NCBI RefSeq assembly: GCF_026898155.1
Contig: NZ_CP114029.1
Span: 5,513,575 to 5,577,574, forward strand
DNA from: Jiella pelagia
GTDB taxonomy: Bacteria > Pseudomonadota > Alphaproteobacteria > Rhizobiales > Rhizobiaceae
DNA length: 64,000 nucleotides
Direction of reading: 5' to 3'
Numbering within the stretch: position 1 is the stretch's first letter; the number at the start of each line of letters is the position of its first letter. Shown here one piece after another: positions 18,173 to 27,292 of the stretch. The position numbers and the translations under genes were made by a program. The notes below the pieces were generated by a model. It was not told the origin of the DNA. It ran no database searches and was given only the letters and a program-made list of their open reading frames with translations.

Positions 18173-18606
18173 ATGACCCACGTGATCTCTGTCCTGAACG
18201 GCCCGAACCTGAACCGCCTGGGGACCCGCGAGCCGGAGATCTACGGCAGCACGATCCTTGCCGAGGTCGAGGTGCAGTGCCGCAAGGCTGCAGGTGCCAT
18301 CCCCGTCGAGTTTCGCCAGTCGAACGCCAAGGACGAGATCATCGGCTGGATTCACGAGGCGATCGACCGGCCCGCATCCGGCATCTTGATCAACCCGGCG
18401 GCCTTCACCGTCACCTCAATCGCCATCCTCGATGCCCTGAAGATGTTTCCGGGCCCGATCATCGAGTTCCACATCTCCACATCCATCGCCGCGACCCGAT
18501 CTACCACCAGTCCCTGGTGTCCAAGGTGGCGACCGCGGTGATCGCCGGGCTGGGTCCATCAGGCTACGCGACCGCAATGGGAGCATCGCTCGGCATGATC
18601 GAATGA
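18173..18606 (+). pseudogene. aroQ: Type II 3-dehydroquinate dehydratase (AroQ), frameshifted
   Basis: The N-terminal part ISVLNGPNLNRLGTREPEIYG and INPAAFTVTSIAILDAL identify type II dehydroquinase. At about 18478-18480 one base is missing (ATCTCCACATC for an expected ATCTCCAACATC), and the end continues in another frame as IHRRDPIYHQSLVSKV to a stop at 18606. The corrected length of 144 residues is normal for the family. The usual AYTHTS stretch reads AFTVTS here, losing a conserved His, which supports genuine decay. Fused to a permease remnant, it is unlikely to be the cell's main aroQ. Confidence 0.8.
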
Positions 18607-18692
18607 AACGCAGAGTGCGTTGAGCCCCCCGAAGCGGCTGCGATCTGGCGGTCAATCTGCAGAAGAGAAATTTGTCGCGGGAAGAGCGAGGC

Positions 18693-18721
18693 GGCCGGGA
18701 CAGTTGGGAGCTGTCCCGGCC
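18693..18721 (+). terminator. Strong hairpin, probable terminator
   Basis: Eleven-base perfect arms GGCCGGGACAG and CTGTCCCGGCC enclose a 7-base loop. The following TCTTCTC is only a weak U-tract, so termination efficiency is uncertain. It lies between the aroQ relic and the convergent marR gene. Confidence 0.6.
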
Positions 18722-18772
18722 TCTTCTCGCATCCGTCGGCCAAAGCAGATCGGTGCGAGGATATGAGTTGCC

Positions 18773-18879
18773 CTAGAGCATTTCCGGCGAACATGAGTTC
18801 ACCGGCAATGCTCAGTCTTCTTTCTAGTCGCATTGTCCGGGCTTGAAAGCCGAACCGGCTTTCACTGGAAATGCTCTAG
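18773..18879. repeat. Rhizobial-type interspersed palindrome (CTAGAGCATTTCC inverted repeat)
   Basis: The 19-base arms at 18773-18791 and 18861-18879 are inverted copies matching at 17 of 19 positions, each starting CTAGAGCATTTCC at its outer end. An inner hairpin GAAAGCCG-AAC-CGGCTTTC lies at 18845-18863. Sequences with CTAGAGCAT-type ends are common short intergenic repeats in Rhizobiales. This copy sits between the aroQ relic and marR and carries no gene. Confidence 0.65.
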
Positions 18880-18890
18880 CCGGCCATCGC

Positions 18891-19505
18891 TCACAGTTTC
18901 GCCGAGTTGTTCAATGCTTCGACGAGCGTGGCGAGCGTCATGCGCAAATCTCTTGCGTTGCGCGATCCTAAGCCCGCGATCATCTCGGCTTCAGCCTGCT
19001 TCCAGATCGGTCGCGCTTTGGCGAGCGTTTCGCGGCCGCTCTGCGTGAGATAGACGCGCCGGGCGCGGCGGTCGTTTTCGTCCGCCTCGACCAATACCAT
19101 TCCGCAGCGCTCCATGGGCTTGAGATTGGCGGTGAGTGTCGTTCGATCCATGCCGAGAGACTGGGCAACCGCTCCCATCAAGGGCGGGTCTGCGACGTCG
19201 ATAGCGGCGAGCGACTGGTATTGTCCGCTCGTCATGGCAAGGCAGCGCAGCCGACTGTTCAGATGGCGGGTCACCATCCGGCCAGCGCGTTGAATGTCGA
19301 GGAGCGTGTCGACGAGGGGCACGTCACCGGCATCACGCCCGGGTCCAACCGGATCGGATACGCATTCTGTAACCTGAGTTGTCTCGTCTACGGCCGCGTG
19401 TTCACTCAGGACAGCACCGGACCGAGCCGATTCCGTCCGCTCGTCCGGCTTGGGGTCTCCTTCGGCGAAAGGCGCAAACCTTGAGGAAGAAGAGCCGTGA
19501 CTCAT
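18891..19505 (-). CDS. MarR family transcriptional regulator
   Basis: A 204-residue protein with a winged-helix MarR domain at about 70-190 (QSLGMDRTTLTANLKPMERCGMVLVEADENDRRARRVYLT) and a polar N-terminal extension of about 60 residues that is unusual for the family. The ATG overlaps the stop of the SDR gene by 4 bp (ATGA), which supports this long start despite the extension. MarR proteins typically respond to phenolic or oxidising compounds. It probably regulates its own operon with the reductase. Confidence 0.85.
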   Translation of the reverse strand: MSHGSSSSRFAPFAEGDPKPDERTESARSGAVLSEHAAVDETTQVTECVSDPVGPGRDAGDVPLVDTLLDIQRAGRMVTRHLNSRLRCLAMTSGQYQSLAAIDVADPPLMGAVAQSLGMDRTTLTANLKPMERCGMVLVEADENDRRARRVYLTQSGRETLAKARPIWKQAEAEMIAGLGSRNARDLRMTLATLVEALNNSAKL

Positions 19506-20332
19506 GCAAGCCGCATCTGCTTGCGCACGCTCTTGTCGAACGCCGACGACGGCACGACGCGGCGCAGGAGGGCGATAAGGCCGGTGCCCTTGCCGGTTGC
19601 GTAGCGCAACTTGGGATCCTTCGCCTCGGCGGCGATGAGGATCTTCTCGGCGACGCTCTCGGCCGTGTCTGCCGCCTTCATGCCTTCTGAAAACCAGCCG
19701 GCTACTTGCGCGCGACCTTTCCCGTAGTCGGCGATCGGGCGGTCGCCGCGTCCGACATTGCTTTCAAAGGCCGAGCGCGTCATGCCCGGTTCGACGAGAA
19801 CGACCCGGATTCCAAAATCCCGCACCTCGTGATCGAGCGATTCCGAATAGCCCTCCACCGCATGCTTGCTGGCGGCGTAATGGGCACTGAACGGCGCGGG
19901 GATCAGTCCCATGATGGAACTGAGATTGACGATCCGCCCCGAGCGTTGCCGCCGCATGATCGGGAGCACCGCGTTCGTCATTCGCATGAGGCCGTAGACA
20001 TTGGTCTCGAACAGCCCGTGAACCTGAGCGATCGAAATTTCTTCGGCCGCCCCCATCAGGCCGACGCCGGCATTGTTGACCAAAAGGTCGATCCCGCCGG
20101 CCTCGGCCTCGATGGTCGCCACGGCCTCCGCCACCGAACTGTCGGACGTCACGTCCAGGGAGAGCATCCGGACGCCGTCGGGCGTTGATCCGGCGGCTTG
20201 CCGGCGGCTGGTCCCGAAGACGCTGTAACCGGCTTTTGCGAGGGCCCTTGCGGTCGCTTCACCGATTCCGCCCGAAGCGCCAGTGACGAGGGCGACCTTG
20301 CGGCGGGCCGCGTGTTTTGAAGACGTCGTCAT
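19502..20332 (-). CDS. Short-chain dehydrogenase/reductase (SDR)
   Basis: A 276-residue classical SDR with the cofactor motif TGASGGIG (residues 17-24), NNAG, catalytic S in NLSSIMG and YxxxK in YAASK. An upstream reading frame to 20518 exists, but AAAGGG is correctly placed for the ATG at 20332. It is the first gene of a two-gene operon with marR. The Rossmann motif and an Arg after the glycine loop (TSRRQ) favour NADP(H). The substrate is unknown. Confidence 0.9.
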   Translation of the reverse strand: MTTSSKHAARRKVALVTGASGGIGEATARALAKAGYSVFGTSRRQAAGSTPDGVRMLSLDVTSDSSVAEAVATIEAEAGGIDLLVNNAGVGLMGAAEEISIAQVHGLFETNVYGLMRMTNAVLPIMRRQRSGRIVNLSSIMGLIPAPFSAHYAASKHAVEGYSESLDHEVRDFGIRVVLVEPGMTRSAFESNVGRGDRPIADYGKGRAQVAGWFSEGMKAADTAESVAEKILIAAEAKDPKLRYATGKGTGLIALLRRVVPSSAFDKSVRKQMRLA

Positions 20333-20373
20333 TGAAAGACCCTTTGTTGGTTTGTCGGCGGCTCGAATGGGAC

Positions 20374-20409
20374 GTGAGGGCGGTGAGCCGTCGAAGGGTC
20401 CGCCCTCAC
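20374..20409. promoter_or_regulatory. Hairpin/operator-like inverted repeat upstream of the SDR-marR operon
   Basis: Perfect 10-base arms GTGAGGGCGG (20374-20383) and CCGCCCTCAC (20400-20409) flank 16 bases, 42 bp upstream of the SDR start. Its position suits an MarR operator or a leader hairpin. The remaining intergenic DNA to 20630 shows nothing further. Confidence 0.4.
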
Positions 20410-20630
20410 ATATCCGGAGGATGCCGTGACCGATCGAGGGGGCCGACCCTTTCTCGGCCCGGCGAATGCCGGAGGCTCCGAGCCGGGAGAGGGATGGCTG
20501 ATCAGGCGGGAGGCGCACGGCCTGGCCTTTGGGGGCGCCGGATAAATTCCGTCAGACGGTCACGGCCGCGCCACTGACGCAGCCCTCAGAAGTCCGGAGG
20601 GCATGCAGGCGACGAGAAGACGATCCCCCG

Positions 20631-21591
20631 TCATCGGGTGGGCAGTTCGACAGACTTGAGGCGAAACTCGGGGATATCTCCCGTCCTGTTCGGATCCATC
20701 AGGCTGGTGATCTGTCCTTCGGACACCCAGACCGTATCGCCGACGCGCGTCACCCCCGACGGTCCCGTAAACTCCTCGATCGTCTCGATCGTCGCAGCGT
20801 CGCCGTCGATGCGCACCGTTGAAAGCGGGCCCGCGCCCTCGACGAGGATAAAGCCGGAGCCGTCGCCCTTCAGTCCGTCCGGAAACCGGAGCGGGCGAGA
20901 CAGTTCGAGCTTCGTAATGGCGCCCGGCATGCCGTCTGCCACGTCGATCCTGAACAGTTGGCCGCTCATGAACGTATTGACGTAGAGATTGCCGTCAGTT
21001 CCGAACGCCAGCCCGTCGAGGCCGCCGGCGAGCGTCTCGTCGCGAACCCAGACCTCGAGGCTCCGAGGCCCCTTCTTCCAGCCGCAGGATCTCCGGCTGC
21101 AGCGTATTGGTGACGTAGAGCGCCCCGTCCGGGCCGATCACGAGATCGTTGCAGAGGGACGGCGAGGACGGCAGCCTCACGCTGAAGTCGCCCGCACCGG
21201 TCTTCAGATCGAACCGCTTCACATGGGCGCCTTCGGTCCGGATCGGCCCCGTGACGCCGAGAGGGGTCGCATCGTTCGAACAGACCCACAGCTTTCCAGC
21301 CTGTTCGTCCGCGAGGACGCCGAAGGTGGAGCGTGTCTCGAACGCGCCGGGCGCAATCCAGGCCTCAGCTTCGGCCGCACCGGGCTCCACCCGCGCAACG
21401 CCGCCATTCGTCATACTGCTGATGTAGAGGGTGCCGTCCGCGGTCGCCGTCAACCCTTCCGGGTAAGCGGAAGAAGAGGGGACGACGACCTCCTCTTTCG
21501 CGCCGTCGGCATGGGCCGGCGCAAGACCGGCGAGCAGCGCCAGTGCGAAAAGCAGGGTCCCGAACCGAAGGCGGGTAGGTTTGCGGTCCAT
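20631..21591 (-). CDS. SMP-30/gluconolactonase-like exported beta-propeller protein, one apparent frameshift
   Basis: About 319 residues when corrected. The start at 21591 has an AGGAGG site and gives a signal peptide (MDRKPTRLRFGTLLFALALLAG to AHA). Repeats such as YPEGLTATADGTLYISS, CNDLVIGPDGALYVTNT and LDGLAFGTDGNLYVNT are SMP-30-type propeller blades. The frame breaks at 21057-21063, where one extra base lies between GAG and CTC in the coding sense; after it the protein resumes as VWVRDETLAGGLDGLAFG. It is probably periplasmic. The enzymatic activity cannot be inferred. Confidence 0.75.
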
Positions 21592-21700
21592 GTCAGTTTC
21601 CTCCTCGAATTGATGGTCTGGCTCGGCTGGCGCGGGTATCCAGAGGTTTCGGCCGGACAAGCGCACCGAAGTCCGCGATGCCGACAGTGTGGCCAGGCTT

Positions 21701-22309
21701 TCAGACAGACTGGCCGGACACTCGCGATTGCGGATCGGCGGCAGAACGCTCGAGAATGTCGCGGACGGATGCGTCCAGGATCTCCTTCGACAGCGCCGGG
21801 TCGTTGATGCTGCGCGACAGCACCAGCGCTCCGATCATCGTGGAAGCGATCGCCATGGCGCGCTGACGCCGATCCGGCACGTCCTCCGGCAGGCACGCTG
21901 CCAGAAACTCGACATAGGCGACGACGCCCTCTTCCATGGCGGCGCGAACGGCAGGGGCGGCTCTCGCGGCGTCGGCGCCGAGCGCCGCCATGACGCAGCC
22001 CTCCGCCTGCTCGTCGCGATGCTCGGGCGAGAGGTAGGCGCGCACGAGCGGCTCAAGGGGCCGCTCAGGATCACGGCCGGCGAATTCCCTCCAACGCTCG
22101 CGCACGGCGGCATATCCCCGCGCACAGGCCTTCGCGGCGAGATCATCTTTGGACGCGAACTGCTTGTAGAAGCCGCCCTGCGTCAGGCCCGCCCCCTTCA
22201 TCAGGTCTGCCAAGCCGATGCCATTGAAGCCATGCTTGCGAAACAGGCGGCTGGCGACGTCGACCACCCGTTCGCGGTTCTGCTCGGCCTGGGCACGGGT
22301 CACTCGCAT
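21701..22309 (-). CDS. TetR/AcrR family regulator of the divergent RND pump
   Basis: A 202-residue repressor with an N-terminal TetR helix-turn-helix (GIGLADLMKGAGLTQGGFYKQFASKDDLAAK). The start was placed at the ATG at 22309, preceded by AAAGG; a GTG at 22333 would fall inside the operator. It is transcribed away from the RND adaptor gene, and a long inverted repeat lies between them, so it very probably represses both itself and the pump. The ligand is presumably a pump substrate. Confidence 0.9.
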   Translation of the reverse strand: MRVTRAQAEQNRERVVDVASRLFRKHGFNGIGLADLMKGAGLTQGGFYKQFASKDDLAAKACARGYAAVRERWREFAGRDPERPLEPLVRAYLSPEHRDEQAEGCVMAALGADAARAAPAVRAAMEEGVVAYVEFLAACLPEDVPDRRQRAMAIASTMIGALVLSRSINDPALSKEILDASVRDILERSAADPQSRVSGQSV

Positions 22310-22323
22310 TTGAGCGCCTTTCT

Positions 22324-22372
22324 TAGATTGCACTCGACATCAATAACGCATATAGATGTCATACGCAATCTA
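22324..22372. promoter_or_regulatory. TetR operator, long inverted repeat
   Basis: Arms TAGATTGCACTCGACATC (22324-22341) and GATGTCATACGCAATCTA (22355-22372) are inverted copies matching at 14 of 18 positions, around an AT-rich centre. The repeat lies between divergent tetR and the RND adaptor gene, just upstream of the tetR ribosome-binding site, where one repressor could shut off both promoters. Confidence 0.7.
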
Positions 22373-22407
22373 AAATTCAGGCGTCGTGCCTTTGATCTGG
22401 TGGACCT

Positions 22408-23529
22408 ATGAAACTCCTTGCAGGGATCGCACTTGCCACCGTCGGGGTCGCCGCAGCCCTTGCCGCGATGGTCGTCTACCCTTCGATGGCGCCCTCTATC
22501 GCGTCCACGGAGCCAACGTCTCCGATTGAGGACGTTCGGCTCGCTCCGCCGACCGTGGCGACCGCCGAAGCGCGCCGGATCGGCGCAGCCGAGCGCGCCT
22601 TCACCGGGTCGGTGTCGGCGCGTGTCCAGAGCAACCTCGGCTTTCGCGTCCCCGGCAAGATCGTCGAGCGCCTCGTGGATGCCGGCGAAAACGTCAAGGC
22701 AGGACAACCGCTGATGCGGATCGATGAGCGGGACCTTGGTCTTGCCCTGACGGCCAGAACCAAGGCGGCGGACGCCGCACGGGCCGTCGCCGTCCAGGCC
22801 CGTGCCGACGAGGAGCGCTACGCCAAGCTTCTCAAACTCGGCCAGTCGCCCCGACAGCGCTACGAACAGGCGAAAGCCGCGCTCGACTCGGCGGAAGCAA
22901 CGCTGGCGGCCGCAGAGGCTGAGGCCGACGTCGCTCGCAACGAGGCCGGCTATGCCTTGCTTCGTGCGGATTCCGACGGATTGGTCGTCGAAACGCTGGG
23001 TGAGCCGGGACAGGTCGTCGCCGCGGGACAGTCGGTGATCCGGCTGGCCCACAAAGGCAACCGCGAAGCGACCGTCTCCCTGCCCGAGACGGTGCGCCCG
23101 GCTCTCGGCTCTGCCGCCGAGGCGAGCGTCTACGGCCTCGGGAACGCGCGCTGGAATGCCGCCCTGCGACAACTCTCCGACGCGGCCGACCCTCAGACGC
23201 GTACCTACGAGGCTCGTTTCGTCCTGGACGGCGATGCGTCCGACGCTCCCATCGGATCGACCGTCACGATCTATCTCAAGGACCCGGTCGCCGCCTCATC
23301 CGCCGAGGTGCCGATCGGGGCGATCCTCGATGAAGGGGGCACGACGGGGGTCTGGGTGATCGACCGCGCGTCCGAGACGGTGACGCTGAAGCCCGTGACG
23401 ATCCTAGATCTCGGCGAAGAGACCGCGACCGTCTCCGGCCTGGAGCCGGGCACGCTCGTCGCGGCCCTCGGAGCCCATCTCCTCCACGAAGGCGCCAAGA
23501 TCCGGCCGATCGAAGCCAAGGGGTTCTGA
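22408..23529 (+). CDS. RND efflux periplasmic adaptor (membrane fusion protein)
   Basis: A 373-residue adaptor with an N-terminal membrane anchor (about residues 1-22, no lipobox Cys), a barrel-sandwich/lipoyl half GFRVPGKIVERLVDAGENVKAGQPL, a helical hairpin (about 105-180) and the second lipoyl half LRADSDGLVVETLGEPGQVV. It bridges the inner-membrane pump and an outer-membrane channel. The pump gene starts 3 bp downstream. No TolC-like channel gene is nearby. Confidence 0.92.
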   Translation: MKLLAGIALATVGVAAALAAMVVYPSMAPSIASTEPTSPIEDVRLAPPTVATAEARRIGAAERAFTGSVSARVQSNLGFRVPGKIVERLVDAGENVKAGQPLMRIDERDLGLALTARTKAADAARAVAVQARADEERYAKLLKLGQSPRQRYEQAKAALDSAEATLAAAEAEADVARNEAGYALLRADSDGLVVETLGEPGQVVAAGQSVIRLAHKGNREATVSLPETVRPALGSAAEASVYGLGNARWNAALRQLSDAADPQTRTYEARFVLDGDASDAPIGSTVTIYLKDPVAASSAEVPIGAILDEGGTTGVWVIDRASETVTLKPVTILDLGEETATVSGLEPGTLVAALGAHLLHEGAKIRPIEAKGF

Positions 23530-23532
23530 GCC

Positions 23533-26500
23533 ATGACCTTCAACCTCTCGGCGCTCGCCGTGCGCCATCGCTCGGTCACCCTGTTCCTGATCCTCGTCGT
23601 CGCGCTCGCCGGCGGCCTCGCCTATCTGAAGCTCGGCCGTGCCGAGGACCCGGCCTTCACGGTCAAAACGCTGATCGCCACCACAGCATGGCCGGGCGCC
23701 ACCGCGCAGGAGATGCAGGATCTCGTCGCAGAGCCGATGGAGAAACGGCTTCAGGAACTGCGCTACTACGACCGTGTCGAAACGATCGCGCGGCCAGGCA
23801 TCGCCTTCCTCACGCTGACGCTGAAGGACAACACGCCTCCCGGCGCCGTGCAGGACGAGTTCTATCAAGCCCGCAAGAAGCTCGGCGACGAGGCGCGCAA
23901 TCTGCCGACGGGTGCGTTCGGGCCCTTCGTCAACGACGAGTTCTCCGACGTCACCTTCGCGCTCTATGCGCTGAAGGCCAGGGGCTTGCCCATGCGGAGC
24001 CTGGTTCGCGAGGCCGAAGCCATGCGCCGGGAGATGCTCGACGTGCCCGGCGTCAAGAAGGTCAACATTCTCGGCGAGCGCCCGCAGCGCATCTTCGTCG
24101 AGTTCTCATACGCCAAGCTCGCCACCCTCGGCATCTCTGCCCAGGACGTCTTCCTCGCCCTTCAGCGCCAGAACACCGTGGCGCCGGCCGGTTCGATCGA
24201 GACGGCCGGGCCGCAGGTCTTCGTGCGCCTCGACGGCGCCTACGACAACCTCCAGACGATCGCCGATACGCCGATCGTGGCGGCCGGACGTTCTTTGCGC
24301 CTGTCCGACATCGCGAAGGTGCGCCGCGGCTACGAGGATCCTGAGACCTTCGTGATCCGCTCGGGCGGGGAACCTGCCCTGATGCTCGGCGTCGTGATGC
24401 AGGACGGCTGGAACGGGCTCGACCTCGGCGAGGCGCTGGAGGCAAAGGTCGGCGACATCGGCGCGCGTCTGCCGCTCGGGCTTAGTCTGACCAAGGTGAC
24501 GGACCAGGCCGTCAACATCTCCGGGGCGATCGACGAGTTCATGCTGAAATTCGTGATGGCCCTTGGCGTCGTCCTTCTCGTCAGCCTCCTCGCGCTCGGC
24601 TGGCGCGTCGGCATCATCGTCGCCCTCGCCGTGCCGCTGACCCTCGCCCTCGTGTTCCTCATCATGATCGACACAGGGCGCTTCTTCGACCGCATCACGC
24701 TCGGTGCGCTGATCCTCTCGCTCGGCCTTCTCGTCGACGACGCGATCATCGCGATCGAGGTCATGGTGGTGAAGATGGAAGAAGGCATGGACCGCATCGC
24801 GGCGGCGGCCTTTGCCTGGAGCCACACCGCCGCCCCGATGCTGTCCGGCACGCTGGTGACGGTCATTGGCCTGATGCCGGTCGGTTTTGCCCAGTCGACG
24901 GCGGGCGAATATGCCGGCAACATCTTCTGGATCGTCGGCTTCTCCCTCATCGCCTCCTGGTTCGTGGCCGTCGCCTTCACCCCCTATCTCGGCGTCAAGC
25001 TCCTGCCCGACATCAAGCCGGTGCCCGGCGGGACCCACGCGATCTACGACACGCCGAACTATCGCAGGCTCCGGGCCGTGATCACCGCGGCCGTGCGCCA
25101 CAAGTTCCTGGTCTGCGCGGTCGTGGTCCTGGCCTTCGGGCTCGCGATCGTCGGCATGGGCGGGGTCAAGCAGCAGTTCTTCCCGACCTCCGACCGCCCC
25201 GAGGTCCTCGTCGAAGTGCGCCTGCCGGAAGGCACCGGAATCGAAAGGACGACGAAGACGGTCAAGACGCTGGAAGCCTGGCTCGAGAAGCAGCCCGAGG
25301 CCGAACTGGTGTCGAGCTATGTCGGCCAGGGCGCGCCGCGCTTCTTCCTTGCCATGTCGCCGGAGATGCCAGACCCGTCCTTCGCCAAGATCGTTGTCCT
25401 GACGAAAGATGCCGAGACCCGCGAGGCGCTCAAGCACCGCATGCGGAAGGCCGTCGCCGAAGGGCTGGCGCCCGAGGCCTATGTGCGCGTAACCCAGCTC
25501 GTCTTCGGCCCCTACACGCCCTTCCCCGTCGAGTTCCGTGTCATGGGGCCTGATCCCCGCGAACTGGTGCGGATCTCCGGCGAGGCTCTCGCGATCATGC
25601 GGAGCGTTCCGGACGTGCGCGAAGCCAACCGCGACTGGGGCAGCCGATCCCCGAGCCTTCGTTTCGTCCTCGACCAGGACCGGCTGAAGCTGATCGGCCT
25701 GTCGCCGACGGAGGCCGCCCAGCAACTCCAGTTCCTGCTCTCAGGCATCACGGTCACGCAGGTCCGCGAGGACATCCGCACCGTCGACGTCGTCGCCCGA
25801 AGCGCCGGCGACGAGCGCCTCGACCCGACACGGCTGAAGGACTTCTCCCTCACCAGCCGCGACGGCAATCTGATCCCGCTCGATCAGATCGGCCGGACCG
25901 AGGTGCGGATGGAGGATCCGATCCTGAAGCGCCGCGACCGCATGCCGACCATCACGATCCGTTCCGACATCGCGGAGACGGCGCAGCCGCCGGAGGTCTC
26001 GACGGCCGTCCTTGCCGCCCTCCAGCCGCTGATCGCCTCGCTCCCCGAGGGCTACCGGATCGAGATGGGTGGCAACATCGACGAGTCGGCGAAGGCCAAC
26101 GCCGCGCTGGCGGAGGTCTTCCCGCTGATGATCGTGCTGACGCTGATCGTCATCATGTTCCAGGTCCGCTCTTTCTCGGCAACTGCGATGGTGGTGCTGA
26201 CCGCGCCGCTCGGGCTCATCGGCGCAGTGCCGATCCTCCTCGCCTTCAACCAGCCCTTCGGCTTCAACGCCATCCTCGGCATGATCGGCCTCGCCGGCAT
26301 CCTGATGCGCAACACGCTGATCCTGATCGAGCAGATCCGCGAGAACAAGGCCGAAGGTCTCGACGACTACCATGCGGTGATCGAGGCGACGGTCCAGCGG
26401 ACGCGCCCCGTGATCCTGACGGCCCTCGCGGCGGTGCTCGCCTTCATCCCCCTCACCCACTCGGTCTTCTGGGGCTCGATGGCCTACACGCTGATCGGCG

Positions 26501-26658
26501 GCACGGCGGGCGGCACGGTGCTGATTCTCCTGTTCCTTCCGGCCCTCTATGCGGCCTGGTTCCGGGTGAAAGCACCACACGGGCAAGACGCATCAGTGTC
26601 CCCTACGGGATCGACCTCGGGACTTCACGATGCTCGCGGCGCGGTTCCCGCCGAGTAG
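23533..26658 (+). CDS. RND family efflux pump permease (AcrB-like)
   Basis: A 1041-residue proton-driven exporter with twelve predicted membrane helices and two large periplasmic loops. The proton-relay pair D402-D403 in TM4 (LLVDDAIIAIE) is present, and the second half carries GFNAILGMIGLAGILMRN. Length and motifs match the AcrB/HAE-1 class. It is co-transcribed with the adaptor and controlled by the divergent TetR. Its cargo is probably hydrophobic toxic compounds. Confidence 0.94.
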   Translation: MTFNLSALAVRHRSVTLFLILVVALAGGLAYLKLGRAEDPAFTVKTLIATTAWPGATAQEMQDLVAEPMEKRLQELRYYDRVETIARPGIAFLTLTLKDNTPPGAVQDEFYQARKKLGDEARNLPTGAFGPFVNDEFSDVTFALYALKARGLPMRSLVREAEAMRREMLDVPGVKKVNILGERPQRIFVEFSYAKLATLGISAQDVFLALQRQNTVAPAGSIETAGPQVFVRLDGAYDNLQTIADTPIVAAGRSLRLSDIAKVRRGYEDPETFVIRSGGEPALMLGVVMQDGWNGLDLGEALEAKVGDIGARLPLGLSLTKVTDQAVNISGAIDEFMLKFVMALGVVLLVSLLALGWRVGIIVALAVPLTLALVFLIMIDTGRFFDRITLGALILSLGLLVDDAIIAIEVMVVKMEEGMDRIAAAAFAWSHTAAPMLSGTLVTVIGLMPVGFAQSTAGEYAGNIFWIVGFSLIASWFVAVAFTPYLGVKLLPDIKPVPGGTHAIYDTPNYRRLRAVITAAVRHKFLVCAVVVLAFGLAIVGMGGVKQQFFPTSDRPEVLVEVRLPEGTGIERTTKTVKTLEAWLEKQPEAELVSSYVGQGAPRFFLAMSPEMPDPSFAKIVVLTKDAETREALKHRMRKAVAEGLAPEAYVRVTQLVFGPYTPFPVEFRVMGPDPRELVRISGEALAIMRSVPDVREANRDWGSRSPSLRFVLDQDRLKLIGLSPTEAAQQLQFLLSGITVTQVREDIRTVDVVARSAGDERLDPTRLKDFSLTSRDGNLIPLDQIGRTEVRMEDPILKRRDRMPTITIRSDIAETAQPPEVSTAVLAALQPLIASLPEGYRIEMGGNIDESAKANAALAEVFPLMIVLTLIVIMFQVRSFSATAMVVLTAPLGLIGAVPILLAFNQPFGFNAILGMIGLAGILMRNTLILIEQIRENKAEGLDDYHAVIEATVQRTRPVILTALAAVLAFIPLTHSVFWGSMAYTLIGGTAGGTVLILLFLPALYAAWFRVKAPHGQDASVSPTGSTSGLHDARGAVPAE

Positions 26659-26708
26659 ACGAGACGCAGGACCAGATCGGTAACAATGCTTGTTCTGAGA
26701 AGAGATCG

Positions 26709-27215
26709 ATGGACGAACGACAGGCAGAACACGGGTTTCACGCCCCAGCGGCAAGCTTCGCGCCCTTACCGCGGGACTCGTTGGCCGGACTGACAGGGCT
26801 GGAGGTGCTTCAGCGGATGCTGGACGGCAGACTTCCCCTGCCGCCATTTGGCGCCAAGATGGACATCACGCCTACCACTGTCGCGGAAGGGCGAATGGTG
26901 TTTACGGGCCGCCCCAACGCGGCCTTCCTGAATCCGATGGGAACGGTTCACGGCGGCTGGATCGCCGCGATCCTCGATTCCGCCATGGGGTGCGCCGTCC
27001 ATTCGACCCTGAAAGCCGGCCAGAGCTATACGACGACGTCGCTGACCGTGAACTACGTTCGGGCGCTCCTTCCGGGAGACGTCGAGGTGCGATGCGAGGC
27101 GTCCGCCCTCCACACGGGCCGCCGCACCGCAACGAGCGAGGGACGTCTCGTCGACACCTCCGGCCGGCTGATCGCCCATGGTGTCGAAACCTGTCTGATC
27201 ATCGATTCGCCCTGA
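26709..27215 (+). CDS. PaaI-like hotdog thioesterase
   Basis: A 168-residue single-hotdog protein with the signature NPMGTVHGGWIAAILDSAMGCAVHST, in which the HGG loop and the following Asp form the thioesterase site, then SLTVNYVRALLPGDVEV and a C-terminal VETCLIID strand. Members hydrolyse aryl- or acyl-CoA thioesters. It starts 50 bp after the RND pump gene in the same direction, so co-transcription is possible. Confidence 0.85.
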   Translation: MDERQAEHGFHAPAASFAPLPRDSLAGLTGLEVLQRMLDGRLPLPPFGAKMDITPTTVAEGRMVFTGRPNAAFLNPMGTVHGGWIAAILDSAMGCAVHSTLKAGQSYTTTSLTVNYVRALLPGDVEVRCEASALHTGRRTATSEGRLVDTSGRLIAHGVETCLIIDSP

Positions 27216-27292
27216 CCGGCGGCATCGTCGTGGCCTCGCCAGGCAACTCCGCTCGGCTTTTCTCGCATTCATCAAGGTCGGACATCGCTTTC

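Noticed and set aside
24106..25725. 539-codon minus-strand open frame
   Set aside because: It is antisense to the RND pump permease, whose membrane helices and Asp-Asp motif are clear.
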